Assembly: GCF_051535235.1 (NCBI RefSeq)
Contig: NZ_JBPPLZ010000012.1
Location: 1-64,000, forward strand
Length of the DNA stretch: 64,000 nucleotides
Reading direction: 5' to 3'
From: Nitrobacter sp051535235
Lineage (GTDB): Bacteria; Pseudomonadota; Alphaproteobacteria; Rhizobiales; Xanthobacteraceae
Each line of letters begins with the position of its first letter. Position 1 is the first letter of the stretch. A program made the translations under genes and the position numbers. Below, one piece after another: positions 38,151 to 46,795 of this stretch. The notes below the pieces were generated by a model. That model saw only the letters and a list, made by a program, of their open reading frames with translations, was not told where the DNA came from and searched no databases.

Positions 38151-38188
38151 TCCGGGTCATTTATTCCGGGTCATTTATTCCGGGTCAT
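38151..38188. repeat. 14-bp tandem repeat, 2.7 copies
   Basis: The unit TCCGGGTCATTTAT occurs twice exactly (38151-38164, 38165-38178) and a third time partially (38179-38188), between rpmF and the membrane-protein gene. Likely replication slippage; a regulatory role is not evident. Confidence 0.8.
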
Positions 38189-38227
38189 TCCCGGCCTGTT
38201 GTCCCCGAGCCCAGAAATGAGGCCGGA

Positions 38228-38413
38228 TCAGGAGTCGCTCCTGGCCTTCAAAACCTGACGTCCCTTATACATGCCGGTCTTCAGATCGAGATGGTGAGGG
38301 CGTCGCAGTTCGCCGGAATCCTTGTCCTCGGCATAGGTCGGCTTTTTGATTGCGTCCGCCGAACGGCGCATGCCACGCCGCGAAGGCGATGTTTTTCTTC
38401 TTGGAACGGCCAT
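38228..38413 (-). CDS. rpmF: 50S ribosomal protein L32
   Basis: 61 aa, full length. MAVPRRKTSPSRRGMRRSAD and the HHLDLKTGMYKGRQVL block are the typical L32 sequence of the Rhizobiales form, which lacks the zinc cysteines of C+ types. The ATG at 38413 is the family start. Confidence 0.97.
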   Translation of the reverse strand: MAVPRRKTSPSRRGMRRSADAIKKPTYAEDKDSGELRRPHHLDLKTGMYKGRQVLKARSDS

Positions 38414-38572
38414 GTCGGGGTCCTTGCAGAATGTTGTTGTCGGATTTTCCGGATGACGCCTGCGGATAGGCGCGCCCGCCCGAATGCGGGGGCTGAATGC
38501 TGTAAGTTGGGGCTTATAATGGAAGGAAAGCGCCAAAGCTAGGGCTGCAAACCGTCAAAATCGCCGCAAATC

Positions 38573-39253
38573 TCAGGAGCTACCATTGTCGCGCCAGCAG
38601 ATGCGCAGTTCGGCGGCCTTTGCCCGGACCATATAGGTTCCGGCCAGCCGGCGCACCCCGGGACCGGGTTTTCGGGCGCTGCGCCTGACCGGATTGGGCA
38701 GGATCGCGGCCATGAGGGCTGCTTCGCGGGCCGTCAGACTGGCGGCGGAGCGCCCGAAAGCGTAGCGGGAACCGGCCTCGGCCCCGAACTGCCCGCCCGG
38801 ACCCCATTCGGCGATATTCAGATAGATTTCGAGGATCCTTTGCTTGGGCACCACGGCGTCGATCCACATCGCCAGCGGAAATTCCAGCGCCTTGCGGATC
38901 AGGCTGCGTCCCGGCCACAGGAACAGATTTTTCGCGACCTGCTGCGTGATGGTCGACCCGCCGCGCGTCATCTCGCCGTCCTCGGCATCGTCGATCACCT
39001 CCCGCAGCGAGTCCCAGTCGATGCCGTGGTGGCTGCAGAATTTGGCATCCTCCGACGCGATCACCGAGCGCGGCAGCGCTGGCGACATCGCCGCGAAATC
39101 GATCCACTGCCGCGACATCGGTGCGCCGGAGAGCTTGCGCCATATCATCAGCGTCGAGACCGGATGGCCGGCCCGGTACAGCGGCGTCAGCAAATAGGGC
39201 AAAAGAAGCAGGCCGACGAGGGCCAGCAGCGTGAGACGGATCGCCCGCCGCAT
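38573..39253 (-). CDS. mtgA: monofunctional biosynthetic peptidoglycan transglycosylase
   Basis: 226 aa GT51 enzyme polymerising lipid II into glycan strands. One N-terminal membrane helix, then the family motifs: ASEDAKFCSHHGID with the catalytic glutamate, RGGSTITQQVAKNLFL, and RKALEFPLAMWI with ILEIYLNIAEWGPG. No transpeptidase domain. The ATG at 39253 is used; a TTG 11 codons upstream is possible. It lies upstream of rpmF on the same strand, 160 bases away. Confidence 0.95.
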   Translation of the reverse strand: MRRAIRLTLLALVGLLLLPYLLTPLYRAGHPVSTLMIWRKLSGAPMSRQWIDFAAMSPALPRSVIASEDAKFCSHHGIDWDSLREVIDDAEDGEMTRGGSTITQQVAKNLFLWPGRSLIRKALEFPLAMWIDAVVPKQRILEIYLNIAEWGPGGQFGAEAGSRYAFGRSAASLTAREAALMAAILPNPVRRSARKPGPGVRRLAGTYMVRAKAAELRICWRDNGSS

Positions 39254-39489
39254 CAGGTCGCAGCGCCTTCGGCGATGGACCGGCAAACGGATTCAGCCGA
39301 TCCGCCAAGCAGACCATGAATCAGACCGCGGTTGACGGCAGAGCCGGCGAAAGCTGGCATCGAAAACTCCTTCTTGCCGGATCATATCACGGCCGAACCG
39401 GCATATTGCCGGATCGGACGGAATTGACGAAGCCGGTGTCATGGAGGATTGTCCGGCCCGATCGACCTAAAAGGGCTGTTGAGCCTGGT

Positions 39490-39594
39490 TGTCATTCCCG
39501 AAGCCGCGTCAGCGGGTATCCGGAATCCCGTACCACGAGGGGAATTCGTGAATACTGGATTCCGGGTTGGTCGCTTCGCGGCCCCCCGAAATGG
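39490..39594. repeat. large imperfect palindromic repeat upstream of ispA
   Basis: An imperfect palindrome centred near 39542, with CGGAATCC (39521-39528) matching GGATTCCG (39557-39564) and outer arms GTCATTCCCG and CCCCGAAATGGC that pair with gaps. This form is common between genes in Bradyrhizobiaceae. It sits in the 5' region of ispA and could form a long RNA hairpin in its leader. Confidence 0.65.
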
Positions 39595-39652
39595 CACAGG
39601 AAAGAGACCCAGATCGTTTTTTATTCGTGTTCTATTCTTGGAGCCCTTCTTG

Positions 39653-40579
39653 ATGACGTCCGGACTTTCATCCGCCGATTTCGCCAAACGCCTCGACAGG
39701 ACGGCGGACGAAACCGAGGGCCTGCTGGGCAAATTGCTAGCCGATACGGTGTTGCCCGACGAGATCGCGCGCCCGAAGCGGCTGATGGACGCCATGCGCT
39801 ATTCCTCGCTCGACGGCGGCAAGCGGCTGCGGCCGTTTTTGGTGGTCGAAAGCTCGGCGGTGTTCGAAGTTCCGCGCGACGCCGCACTGCTCGCCGGCGC
39901 GGCGCTCGAATGCATCCATTGTTACTCGCTGATCCATGACGACCTGCCGGCGATGGACAACAGCGACCTTCGCCGCGGACGGCCGACCCTGCACAAGACC
40001 ACCGACGACGCCACGGCAATCCTCGCTGGCGACGGACTGCTGACGCTCGCCTTCGACATCATCACCCGCGACGAGGTCCACAAGGATCCCGCTGTCCGCC
40101 TGGCACTGACGCGCGCGCTGGCGCGCGCCGCCGGCATTGGCGGCATGGTCGGCGGACAGATGCTCGACCTCGCCGGCGAAGGGCGCTTCGGCGATCGCGA
40201 GCCGGTGGATGTGGCGCGCTTGCAGCAGATGAAGACGGGTGCCCTGCTCCGCTACGGCTGTGTCGCCGGCGCCCTGCTCGGCCAGGCCTCGCAGAAAGAC
40301 TATCAGGCGCTCGATACGTATGGCCGCGCGCTCGGCGAAGCGTTCCAGATCGCCGACGACCTTCTCGACGTCGAAGGCGATGCGACTGCGCTCGGCAAGC
40401 CGGCCGGCGCCGACGCCGCGCTCGGCAAGACGACTTTCGTCACCCAGCTCGGCATCGACGGCGCCAAGCAACGCGTCCGCGACCTTCTGTCGAAGGCGGA
40501 CGAGGCATTGTCGGTGTTCGGCGCGCGCGGCGACGTGCTGCGCGCCACGGCGCATTTCGTCGCCGCCCGCAAGAACTGA
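39653..40579 (+). CDS. ispA: farnesyl/geranylgeranyl diphosphate synthase
   Basis: 308 aa short-chain all-trans prenyl transferase supplying FPP (or GGPP) for quinones, undecaprenyl lipids and hopanoids. First Asp-rich motif DDLPAMD (D96-D102), second DDLLDVEGD, plus GGKRLRP and RRGRPTLHK. The exact product length cannot be read with certainty. GGAG is nine bases before the ATG; the open frame extends 68 codons upstream through a repeat element and is not used. Followed nine bases later by the DUF1345 gene. Confidence 0.93.
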   Translation: MTSGLSSADFAKRLDRTADETEGLLGKLLADTVLPDEIARPKRLMDAMRYSSLDGGKRLRPFLVVESSAVFEVPRDAALLAGAALECIHCYSLIHDDLPAMDNSDLRRGRPTLHKTTDDATAILAGDGLLTLAFDIITRDEVHKDPAVRLALTRALARAAGIGGMVGGQMLDLAGEGRFGDREPVDVARLQQMKTGALLRYGCVAGALLGQASQKDYQALDTYGRALGEAFQIADDLLDVEGDATALGKPAGADAALGKTTFVTQLGIDGAKQRVRDLLSKADEALSVFGARGDVLRATAHFVAARKN

Positions 40580-40588
40580 AGGGTCGCG

Positions 40589-41281
40589 ATGGCGGGCAAG
40601 GACGCCGACGAGGAATTCTTGCTTCGCTTCAGAAAGCTGCCGAGGCCGGTGCGCCTGGTCTACGCCCGGCTGCGCACCTTCATCGCCGTCGCAGTCGGCG
40701 TCGTCGCCTACCTGCTGCTGCCGCATTCGCTGCGGCCGGTGACGCGACTGCTGATCGGCTGGGACGTTTTCGCCGCGCTCTATCTCATCCTGGTCTTCAC
40801 CGTGGTGTTCGGCAGCGGCCTCGCCCACATCCGCCGCAACGCCCGGCTTCAGGACGACGGCCGCTTCGTGATCCTGCTGGTGACTGCGATCGGCGCGTTC
40901 GCCAGCATTGCCGCGATCGTGTTCGAGCTCGGCGACCACAACCACAGCGCACCGGAACTGGCGCTGGCGACGCTCACCATCGCGCTGTCATGGGCGGCGG
41001 TACACACCACCTTCGCGCTGCACTACGCGTACGAATACTATCGGGCGGCCAAACCCGGCGGCCTCGCCTTTCCAAGCGACAAGGACGATACGCCCGAAGA
41101 CCCGGACTACTGGGATTTCGTCTACTTCTCCTTCGTGATCGGCATGACCGCGCAGGTGTCCGATGTCGGCATCACCGACAAGATCATCCGGCGTACCGCA
41201 GCGGCGCATGGCGTGATCTCGTTCGTCTTCAACACGGCGCTGCTCGCGCTGATGGTCAATATCGCAGCCAGCGCAATCTGA
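40589..41281 (+). CDS. DUF1345 family membrane protein
   Basis: 230 aa with five to six hydrophobic segments. The family hallmark DDTPEDPDYWDFVYFSFVIGMTAQVSDV is present, as is HTTFALHYAYEYY. Function is unknown; relatives are predicted channels or transporters. Nine bases after ispA on the same strand, so probably cotranscribed. Confidence 0.9.
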   Translation: MAGKDADEEFLLRFRKLPRPVRLVYARLRTFIAVAVGVVAYLLLPHSLRPVTRLLIGWDVFAALYLILVFTVVFGSGLAHIRRNARLQDDGRFVILLVTAIGAFASIAAIVFELGDHNHSAPELALATLTIALSWAAVHTTFALHYAYEYYRAAKPGGLAFPSDKDDTPEDPDYWDFVYFSFVIGMTAQVSDVGITDKIIRRTAAAHGVISFVFNTALLALMVNIAASAI

Positions 41282-41316
41282 CTATTGGCAGACAGCGCCG
41301 ACCCGGACCGGCGCGT

Positions 41317-43233
41317 TTAGTTACATATCTCCATATTGCTGCCACCGCCAAGAACACCACCGCCCTGCGCGGTGGTGCGGAACTCGATCCGGCAGCCGCG
41401 CTTGATCGGATGGCAGGTATGATCGTCGCAGACGACGCCGCCTTGTTCCGGCTTCGCGCTCGCGCGGCTCCGCAGCCTGGGCGCGGCGGCTTGCGGCGCA
41501 TCCAGTTCGTCGTTGAAGCGGCCGCGGCCGGCGCGGCGGGGGCGACGATCATCGCGCTCGCGCGATGCGGAAGGCGCCTTGCGTTCCTTCCGCGCGACGC
41601 ATTCGTTGTCGTCGTTGAGCACCTTGCCCTCGCCACAGGCGATCTTCGCACAGGCATCGCCATCGGCCTTGTAGCCATGACGGCAGATCAGCGGACAGAC
41701 GCGTGCGGTCTTGCCCTTGATGACGCCAAGCGTATCGAGGCTGGCGACCTTCACGTCCAGCTTCGCATCGGCATGGCGATTGAAATTTTCGAGCGACAGC
41801 CGGGATGCCTTGCCCCACTCGCCGTCGGCCGATCCGTTGAAACAGCCGACACGCCGCAATTCGATCTGCACCGATTTGTTGATCTCAACGGCCGACAAGG
41901 CCGGCTGCGCGACAGGCTCGGCGGCCGGCGACAGCGAGGCTGTCTGCTGCGCCGGCGCCTGTGAGGCCGGCGGCGCTGAGGATGATGCGGATACATCGGC
42001 CTGGCTTGGGCTGCGGGCCTGCATGGTCGAGTTCACCGCCACCTTGGCGGCCTGTGTGTCGGCGGCACGTTCGGCCGCCTCGCGCGACTGCTCCGCCGCA
42101 TCCACTTTCGCCTGCTTGATCCGCTTCGCCTGTTCGGCGGCGATCCTGGCATCTTCCGCAGTCTTGGCGGCGGCGGCGGCCTTGGCCATTTCGGCCTGTT
42201 TCGCACCTTCTGCCGCGAGGCGCGCTTTTTCCTCCGCGGTCTCGCGCGCCTTCGCGGTCGCGGCAAGACGCGTATCCTCCGCGACGATCTTGTCGATCTG
42301 GCCTTTGGCGAGATCGGCATAGAAGCCGGTCGGATAGCTCTTCAGGAAGGTGTCCCACGCAGCGCGCGTCCCAAGCTGTAGCGACAATTCATAATCGCGG
42401 CGAGCGTCGGCGCGGGCGTCGGGAACGGGAGCAGCCGACGCGGAAGGCGCGGCCTTGACCGGCACCAGCGGCACGTCCTCTCCGCCAAGCGAACCGTAGA
42501 CGTACGGCTCCTGTCGGTTGTTGGTGACCTTGAGCACGTCGTCGCGCACAAAGCCGAACGCCTTGCGCACGTCGAGACCGGGGGTCGCGATATGCCGCAC
42601 CAGCGCATCGGTGAAGGGGCTGTTCTTGCTGTCGCCATCGGCCGCAGTCGAACCGGCCTTGGCCGCATAGGCGATCAGCGTGTTCGGCGAAGTCGGCTCC
42701 ACCTTGGCGAGGCCGCGGCCGACCGAGCGCATGCTGACCTTTTTCATGGTCTTGTTGAACGGATTGTCGCGGCACGCGTCGAGAATCACCAGCCGCAACC
42801 GCTTGGCGGATTCCACGGCGACCAGCACGCGATCCAGCGACACCGCCTCGTCGTAGACATCGGTGTCGCGCTGGAGCGCCGCGTCGACAGGAATCAGATA
42901 GTTCGTGCCCTCCACCTCGATGCCGTGGCCGGCATAGTAGATCACGGCCATGTCGGCGTTGCGCGCCTTGTCGCCGAAGTCGCGCAGCGCCCGCCGCATG
43001 TCGGCCCCGGTCAGATCGTGGCGTGCATCGACCACATCGAAGCCCGCCTGTTTCAGGGTCTGGGCGAAAGCGGCTGCGTCATTGTCGGGATTGGCGAGTT
43101 GCGGAACGTTGCGGTATTGGGAGTTGCCGATCACCAGCGCCACGCGGGTCGACGCCGTGGCCGCCTGACAGGCCAGCACCGGAACCGCGACAAACAAAAA
43201 TCCGAACAAACCGAGATATCGTCGCAAGCCCAT
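41317..43233 (-). CDS. secreted caspase-like (metacaspase) protein
   Basis: 638 aa. Signal peptide (~1-25), then a C14 caspase-like domain (~28-255) with the dyad H103 in YYAGHG and C154 in ILDACRDNPF, so it should be an active cysteine peptidase. The middle (~285-430) is an Ala/Lys/Glu-rich coiled coil, followed by a peptidoglycan-binding-like stretch (VGCFNGSADGEWGKASRLSLENF) and a cysteine-rich tail. The ATG at 43233 has AGGA nine bases upstream; an in-frame ATG nine codons earlier exists. A CRP-type palindrome lies 67-82 bp upstream. Related Rhizobiales proteins are common, with unknown role. Confidence 0.88.
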   Translation of the reverse strand: MGLRRYLGLFGFLFVAVPVLACQAATASTRVALVIGNSQYRNVPQLANPDNDAAAFAQTLKQAGFDVVDARHDLTGADMRRALRDFGDKARNADMAVIYYAGHGIEVEGTNYLIPVDAALQRDTDVYDEAVSLDRVLVAVESAKRLRLVILDACRDNPFNKTMKKVSMRSVGRGLAKVEPTSPNTLIAYAAKAGSTAADGDSKNSPFTDALVRHIATPGLDVRKAFGFVRDDVLKVTNNRQEPYVYGSLGGEDVPLVPVKAAPSASAAPVPDARADARRDYELSLQLGTRAAWDTFLKSYPTGFYADLAKGQIDKIVAEDTRLAATAKARETAEEKARLAAEGAKQAEMAKAAAAAKTAEDARIAAEQAKRIKQAKVDAAEQSREAAERAADTQAAKVAVNSTMQARSPSQADVSASSSAPPASQAPAQQTASLSPAAEPVAQPALSAVEINKSVQIELRRVGCFNGSADGEWGKASRLSLENFNRHADAKLDVKVASLDTLGVIKGKTARVCPLICRHGYKADGDACAKIACGEGKVLNDDNECVARKERKAPSASRERDDRRPRRAGRGRFNDELDAPQAAAPRLRSRASAKPEQGGVVCDDHTCHPIKRGCRIEFRTTAQGGGVLGGGSNMEICN

Positions 43234-43299
43234 GGCGGCACGTCCTGATCGTTCATTCATATCACACTCGCCGCTTTACCTGAAATCAAGGCCCGGCTT

Positions 43300-43315
43300 T
43301 GTGAACCAGGTCACA
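43300..43315. promoter_or_regulatory. CRP-type site upstream of caspase gene
   Basis: TGTGAACCAGGTCACA is a perfect TGTGA-N6-TCACA palindrome, identical in layout to the CRP consensus core. It is 67 bp from the caspase-like start codon and 163 bp from the divergent DUF2946 gene, so it could serve either. Confidence 0.5.
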
Positions 43316-43477
43316 ATCGACAGTGAGTACATGCTCCAGGTCGAGTCCTTCCATACCGGAATAGGACGCCGGCAACCCACAAAACGTTCAAGCGGCGCAG
43401 GCCAAACCATGGCTTGCGCGACGCCACGTTTACGCGGCTCGGCAAGGTTGCTATAGGCAACCAACGGACCGGGCAGA

Positions 43478-43846
43478 ATGCGACAAGGGCGCAAATTACA
43501 AGGGTGGATCGGGGTCTTTACGGCCTTCGTGTTCGCTTTTCAGGTGTTTCTCGCCACCGCCGTCGCAACGCAGATGGCGGCTACCGCGCCGACTGACCCG
43601 TTCGCGATCTGCCACACCATCCCCGAGGGAACAGGCGATCAGCCGGCCGGCACCACGCACGCCGCCCATCACCCGTGTACGATTTGCTCGTTCATATCGG
43701 CAGGCGCGTTGCCGCCCCCGCCGGTCACGTTTGCACCCGTTCGGATGGTCAGGGCCACCGTTGTCTGGTTCGGGCAGCGCACCCCGGTTTCCGTCAGCAA
43801 ACAACGCTCTCCCCACCTTCCTCAGGGTCCTCCCCGGATCGCGTAG
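43478..43846 (+). CDS. DUF2946 family protein
   Basis: 122 aa, N-terminal hydrophobic segment (~12-32) and the HHPCTICSF motif typical of DUF2946, with further His/Cys residues (ICHTIPE, TTHAAHH) that could bind a metal. DUF2946 genes often precede TonB-dependent receptors, and here the receptor gene follows after 49 bases in the same direction. A role in copper or other metal handling is inferred from that context. Confidence 0.78.
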   Translation: MRQGRKLQGWIGVFTAFVFAFQVFLATAVATQMAATAPTDPFAICHTIPEGTGDQPAGTTHAAHHPCTICSFISAGALPPPPVTFAPVRMVRATVVWFGQRTPVSVSKQRSPHLPQGPPRIA

Positions 43847-43895
43847 CTCACGACCTTTCGTCGTTCTGCTTACGTCATCATCTGGAGGACTTATT

Positions 43896-46058
43896 ATGTC
43901 ACGCTTTACGCGCGCGCTGTGCGCCGCGAGCGCAGTCGCGCTCGTTCTATCCGAAACTGCTTTCGCCCAGTCGCAACTGCCGCCCATCGTTGTCCAAACC
44001 GCGCCTAAAACGGCAAAGCGGATGTCCGCGACACCCCGCACGACACGCCCGGCGGCCGGGGAGGCGCGCGCGACGCGGCACGTGGCTTCACGGCCGCCCG
44101 TTTCATCCGTCCCCTCGGCGGGGGGTAGCCTGACGGTGCCGACCACCGCCCAGGCGATCACCGACATTCAGCGAACACCCGGCGGCGTCGAAGTCGTGCC
44201 GGATACTGCGTTCAAGAACGGACCCGCCAACACGGTAAAGGACGTTCTCGGCTCGGTGCCGGGCGTCATCACGCAGATGCGGTATGGCCCCGATGCCCGG
44301 CTGTCGATTCGTGGCTCCGGACTGTCACGCAACTACGGCAACCGCGGCATCAATCCGTATATGGACGGCATCCCCATCAGCACGTCGGACGGGCTCTTCG
44401 ATCTTTTCGAGGTCGATCCGACAACCTACCGCTATGTCGAGGTGTACAAGGGAGCCAATGCGCTGCGATACGGCGCCAATTCGCTCGGTGGCGCGATCAA
44501 TTTCGTGATGCCGACGGGTCGCGATGCGTCGCCGTTCGAGGCCCGTTTCGACGCCGGCAGCTTCGGCTATGTGAAATCGCAGTTCAGCACCGGCGGCGCC
44601 AACGGACCCTACGACTGGTTCGTCGCAGGATCCGCGCAGCACGAGGACGGTTATCGCGAACACAGCAGCAGTCACGTGGAACGCCTGAACGCCAACGTCG
44701 GCTACAGGTTTTCCCTCGATGCGGAAACGCGTTTCTATGTGAACGCGAGTTCGTGGCGCGCGCGCATTCCGGGCGAGTTGACCAAGGATATGGCGTTGAA
44801 CTCCCCGAGGAGCGCAAACCCGATATGGGTGCAGCAAGACCAGCAACGCAACATCGATTCGATCCGCCTCGCCAACAAGACGACGCTGCATTTCGAGGAC
44901 ACCACCGTGGATTTCGGCATCTTCGGCCTCGAACGCCACGTCATGCATCCGATCTACCAGTGGCTCGATTTCCGCGTTCACGACTACGGCGGCTTTGTAC
45001 GTGCGACTGACGAGCGCCTGATCGGAGGCTTTCGCAACCGCCTCGTCGCCGGGGTCAATCTTCAGAACGGAACGATCGACATCAACTATTTCGCGAACCC
45101 CGCCAATGCGATGAAAGGCCAGCTCACAGCATCCTACCTTTGGACGTCTGAAAACATTCCGCTCTATGCGGAGAATTCGTTCTACGTCCTGCCGGGCGTG
45201 GCGCTGGTGACGGGAGGGCAGTTTCTCCATGCCGTCCGCAGCCAGCACGACCGCTTCCTGGCGGATGGCGACCAGTCCGGCAGCCGAACCTGGGACATCT
45301 TCAGTCCCAAGGTCGGCCTGCTCTGGGACGCGGACCCGAAATGGCAGGTGTTTGGAAACGTTTCGCGCAACGCCGAAGTGCCGACCTTCGATGTGAATAC
45401 CTATCAGGCGCCGGCGAACCCGGACGTCAACGCCCAGACCGGAATTACCTATGAGATCGGCACGCGCGGCCGTACGCCCGACCTGACGTGGGATCTGTCG
45501 CTTTATCGCACCAACCTCAACAACGAATTTCAGTGTCTCACCACCGCACCCTGGAGCCCCTGCACCGTCGTCAATGCCGACCGCACGGTTCATCAGGGCG
45601 TCGAGGCCGCTCTTGGAGTCGCGTTGCTCAGATCGACTGCCGCACCGGATGACCAGATCTGGTTCACTGTCGCCTATACCTATGGCGACTTCCGTTTCCA
45701 CCACGACGCGACATGGGGCAATAACCGCCTGCCCGGCGCGCCGCCGCATTATGTCCGCGCTGAATTGCTGTACAAGCGTCCGGACGGGTTCTACGTCGGA
45801 CCAAACGTCGAATGGATGCCGCACGCCTTCTTCGCCGACAACGCCAACAGCCTGACGGTGGACCCCTATGCGCTGCTCAATTTCAAGCTCGGCGTCGACG
45901 AAGGAAAAAGCTGGTCGTGGTACGTGGAGGCACGCAACCTGTTTGACACACGCTACATCTCGACGACTATTACTGCCGGGAAAGCCAATCCAACCATGGA
46001 GCTGTTCAATCCCGGCACCGGCCGCGCGGTTTACGGCGGCGTGCGATACCGGATGTAG
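43896..46058 (+). CDS. TonB-dependent outer membrane receptor
   Basis: 720 aa. Signal peptide to about residue 26 (ETAFA|QS), a likely TonB box PPIVVQ, a ~60-residue disordered linker, a plug domain (NTVKDVLGSVPGVITQMRYG, LSIRGSGLSRNYGNRGI, GANALRYGANSLGGAINFV) and a 22-strand barrel ending in the aromatic RYRM terminus. There is no STN signalling domain. GGAGG precedes the ATG. The ligand is unknown; DUF2946 upstream suggests a metal complex. Confidence 0.9.
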   Translation: MSRFTRALCAASAVALVLSETAFAQSQLPPIVVQTAPKTAKRMSATPRTTRPAAGEARATRHVASRPPVSSVPSAGGSLTVPTTAQAITDIQRTPGGVEVVPDTAFKNGPANTVKDVLGSVPGVITQMRYGPDARLSIRGSGLSRNYGNRGINPYMDGIPISTSDGLFDLFEVDPTTYRYVEVYKGANALRYGANSLGGAINFVMPTGRDASPFEARFDAGSFGYVKSQFSTGGANGPYDWFVAGSAQHEDGYREHSSSHVERLNANVGYRFSLDAETRFYVNASSWRARIPGELTKDMALNSPRSANPIWVQQDQQRNIDSIRLANKTTLHFEDTTVDFGIFGLERHVMHPIYQWLDFRVHDYGGFVRATDERLIGGFRNRLVAGVNLQNGTIDINYFANPANAMKGQLTASYLWTSENIPLYAENSFYVLPGVALVTGGQFLHAVRSQHDRFLADGDQSGSRTWDIFSPKVGLLWDADPKWQVFGNVSRNAEVPTFDVNTYQAPANPDVNAQTGITYEIGTRGRTPDLTWDLSLYRTNLNNEFQCLTTAPWSPCTVVNADRTVHQGVEAALGVALLRSTAAPDDQIWFTVAYTYGDFRFHHDATWGNNRLPGAPPHYVRAELLYKRPDGFYVGPNVEWMPHAFFADNANSLTVDPYALLNFKLGVDEGKSWSWYVEARNLFDTRYISTTITAGKANPTMELFNPGTGRAVYGGVRYRM

Positions 46059-46089
46059 GATCGGGACCGGCTGTCGGAGGCGCCCCTGA

Positions 46090-46604
46090 CAGCCGAACCC
46101 GCGCGGGGCGATGGCGAGCAGCGGACCGGCAAACGCGGCGGCACATATTTGCTCCAGCCGAGCAGCGGGGCGACGTCCGGCGCCATGCCGGGGTTCTGGG
46201 GAAAGACCGTTACATCGTCGGCAGGCTGCCGATCGATCACGGTCAGCCGCGTGTCGATCGTGGTGCCGTGCTTCGCATAGACGGCACCCTCTATCGCCGA
46301 CGAGAAGACGAGGCGGCTTCCTGCACGTATACGAACACATCACGCCACGCCGGAGTGTCGGCGGCGAAACTCGCTCCGGTGATCGCAACCACGCGCGCCG
46401 TCGGATAGTCGTGCCAGCGCCGACACGACGTGTCGCAGGCTCGCATCTGCCCTGCGGCGATCGACATGCGCGAGCGCCGAAAACGGCGGGTTCATCAGAA
46501 CTACACTCGGCACAATGCCAGGATCGAGATCGCCGGGCCGAACTTGCGCAGGAACAAGAGCGTCGCCACTCGCAGGCGTCGTAAGCGTCTTCCACCTCCA
46601 TGCG
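46090..46604 (-). pseudogene. remnant of strawberry-notch-like DNA methyltransferase/helicase gene
   Basis: The reverse strand codes for VVLMNPPFSALAHVDRR (amino-methyltransferase NPPF motif) and VVAITGASFAADTPAW in one frame. After a one-base slip near 46310 it continues as HGTTIDTRLTVIDRQPADD and PGMAPDVAPLLGW in another. Together they match the methyltransferase part of large plasmid- and island-borne proteins that also carry strawberry-notch helicase domains. Both termini and the helicase are absent. It lies between two TonB receptor loci and marks a former mobile insertion. Confidence 0.72.
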
Positions 46605-46673
46605 CCATCGGCGACGCCCCGCGTGACACGCCCGGCTGCCGGGAGGCGCGAGTGCGGCTCCGGACGTGGGTGT

Positions 46674-46793
46674 TCACTTGGCGGCTTTAGGGCCCCGCCC
46701 GCGGATGATGGGCAGTTGACGCATACCAGCCATCGTCGCGCTGTGACAGAAAAATACCTTTTGGGCTTCGGTGCGGTAGCGGGACTCGTTCAT
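46674..46793 (-). CDS. possible 39-aa peptide after the PepSY gene
   Basis: A 39-codon frame (MNESRYRTEAQKVFF then CHSATMAGMRQLPIIRGRG) whose ATG is two bases beyond the PepSY-gene stop, in the same direction. Composition is protein-like and basic at the end, and the tight junction suggests cotranscription. No homology recognised; it could also be a chance frame. Confidence 0.35.
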   Translation of the reverse strand: MNESRYRTEAQKVFFCHSATMAGMRQLPIIRGRGPKAAK

Positions 46794-46795
46794 GG

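Noticed and set aside
44325..46601. 758-codon reverse frame across the TonB receptor
   Set aside because: Antisense shadow; only the stretch beyond 46090 carries true remnants, and those are in other frames.
46614..46680. Resemblance of this stretch to 44031-44095 inside the first receptor gene
   Set aside because: About 25 bases around GACACGCCCGGC look alike but similarity fades quickly and no duplicated gene can be reconstructed.
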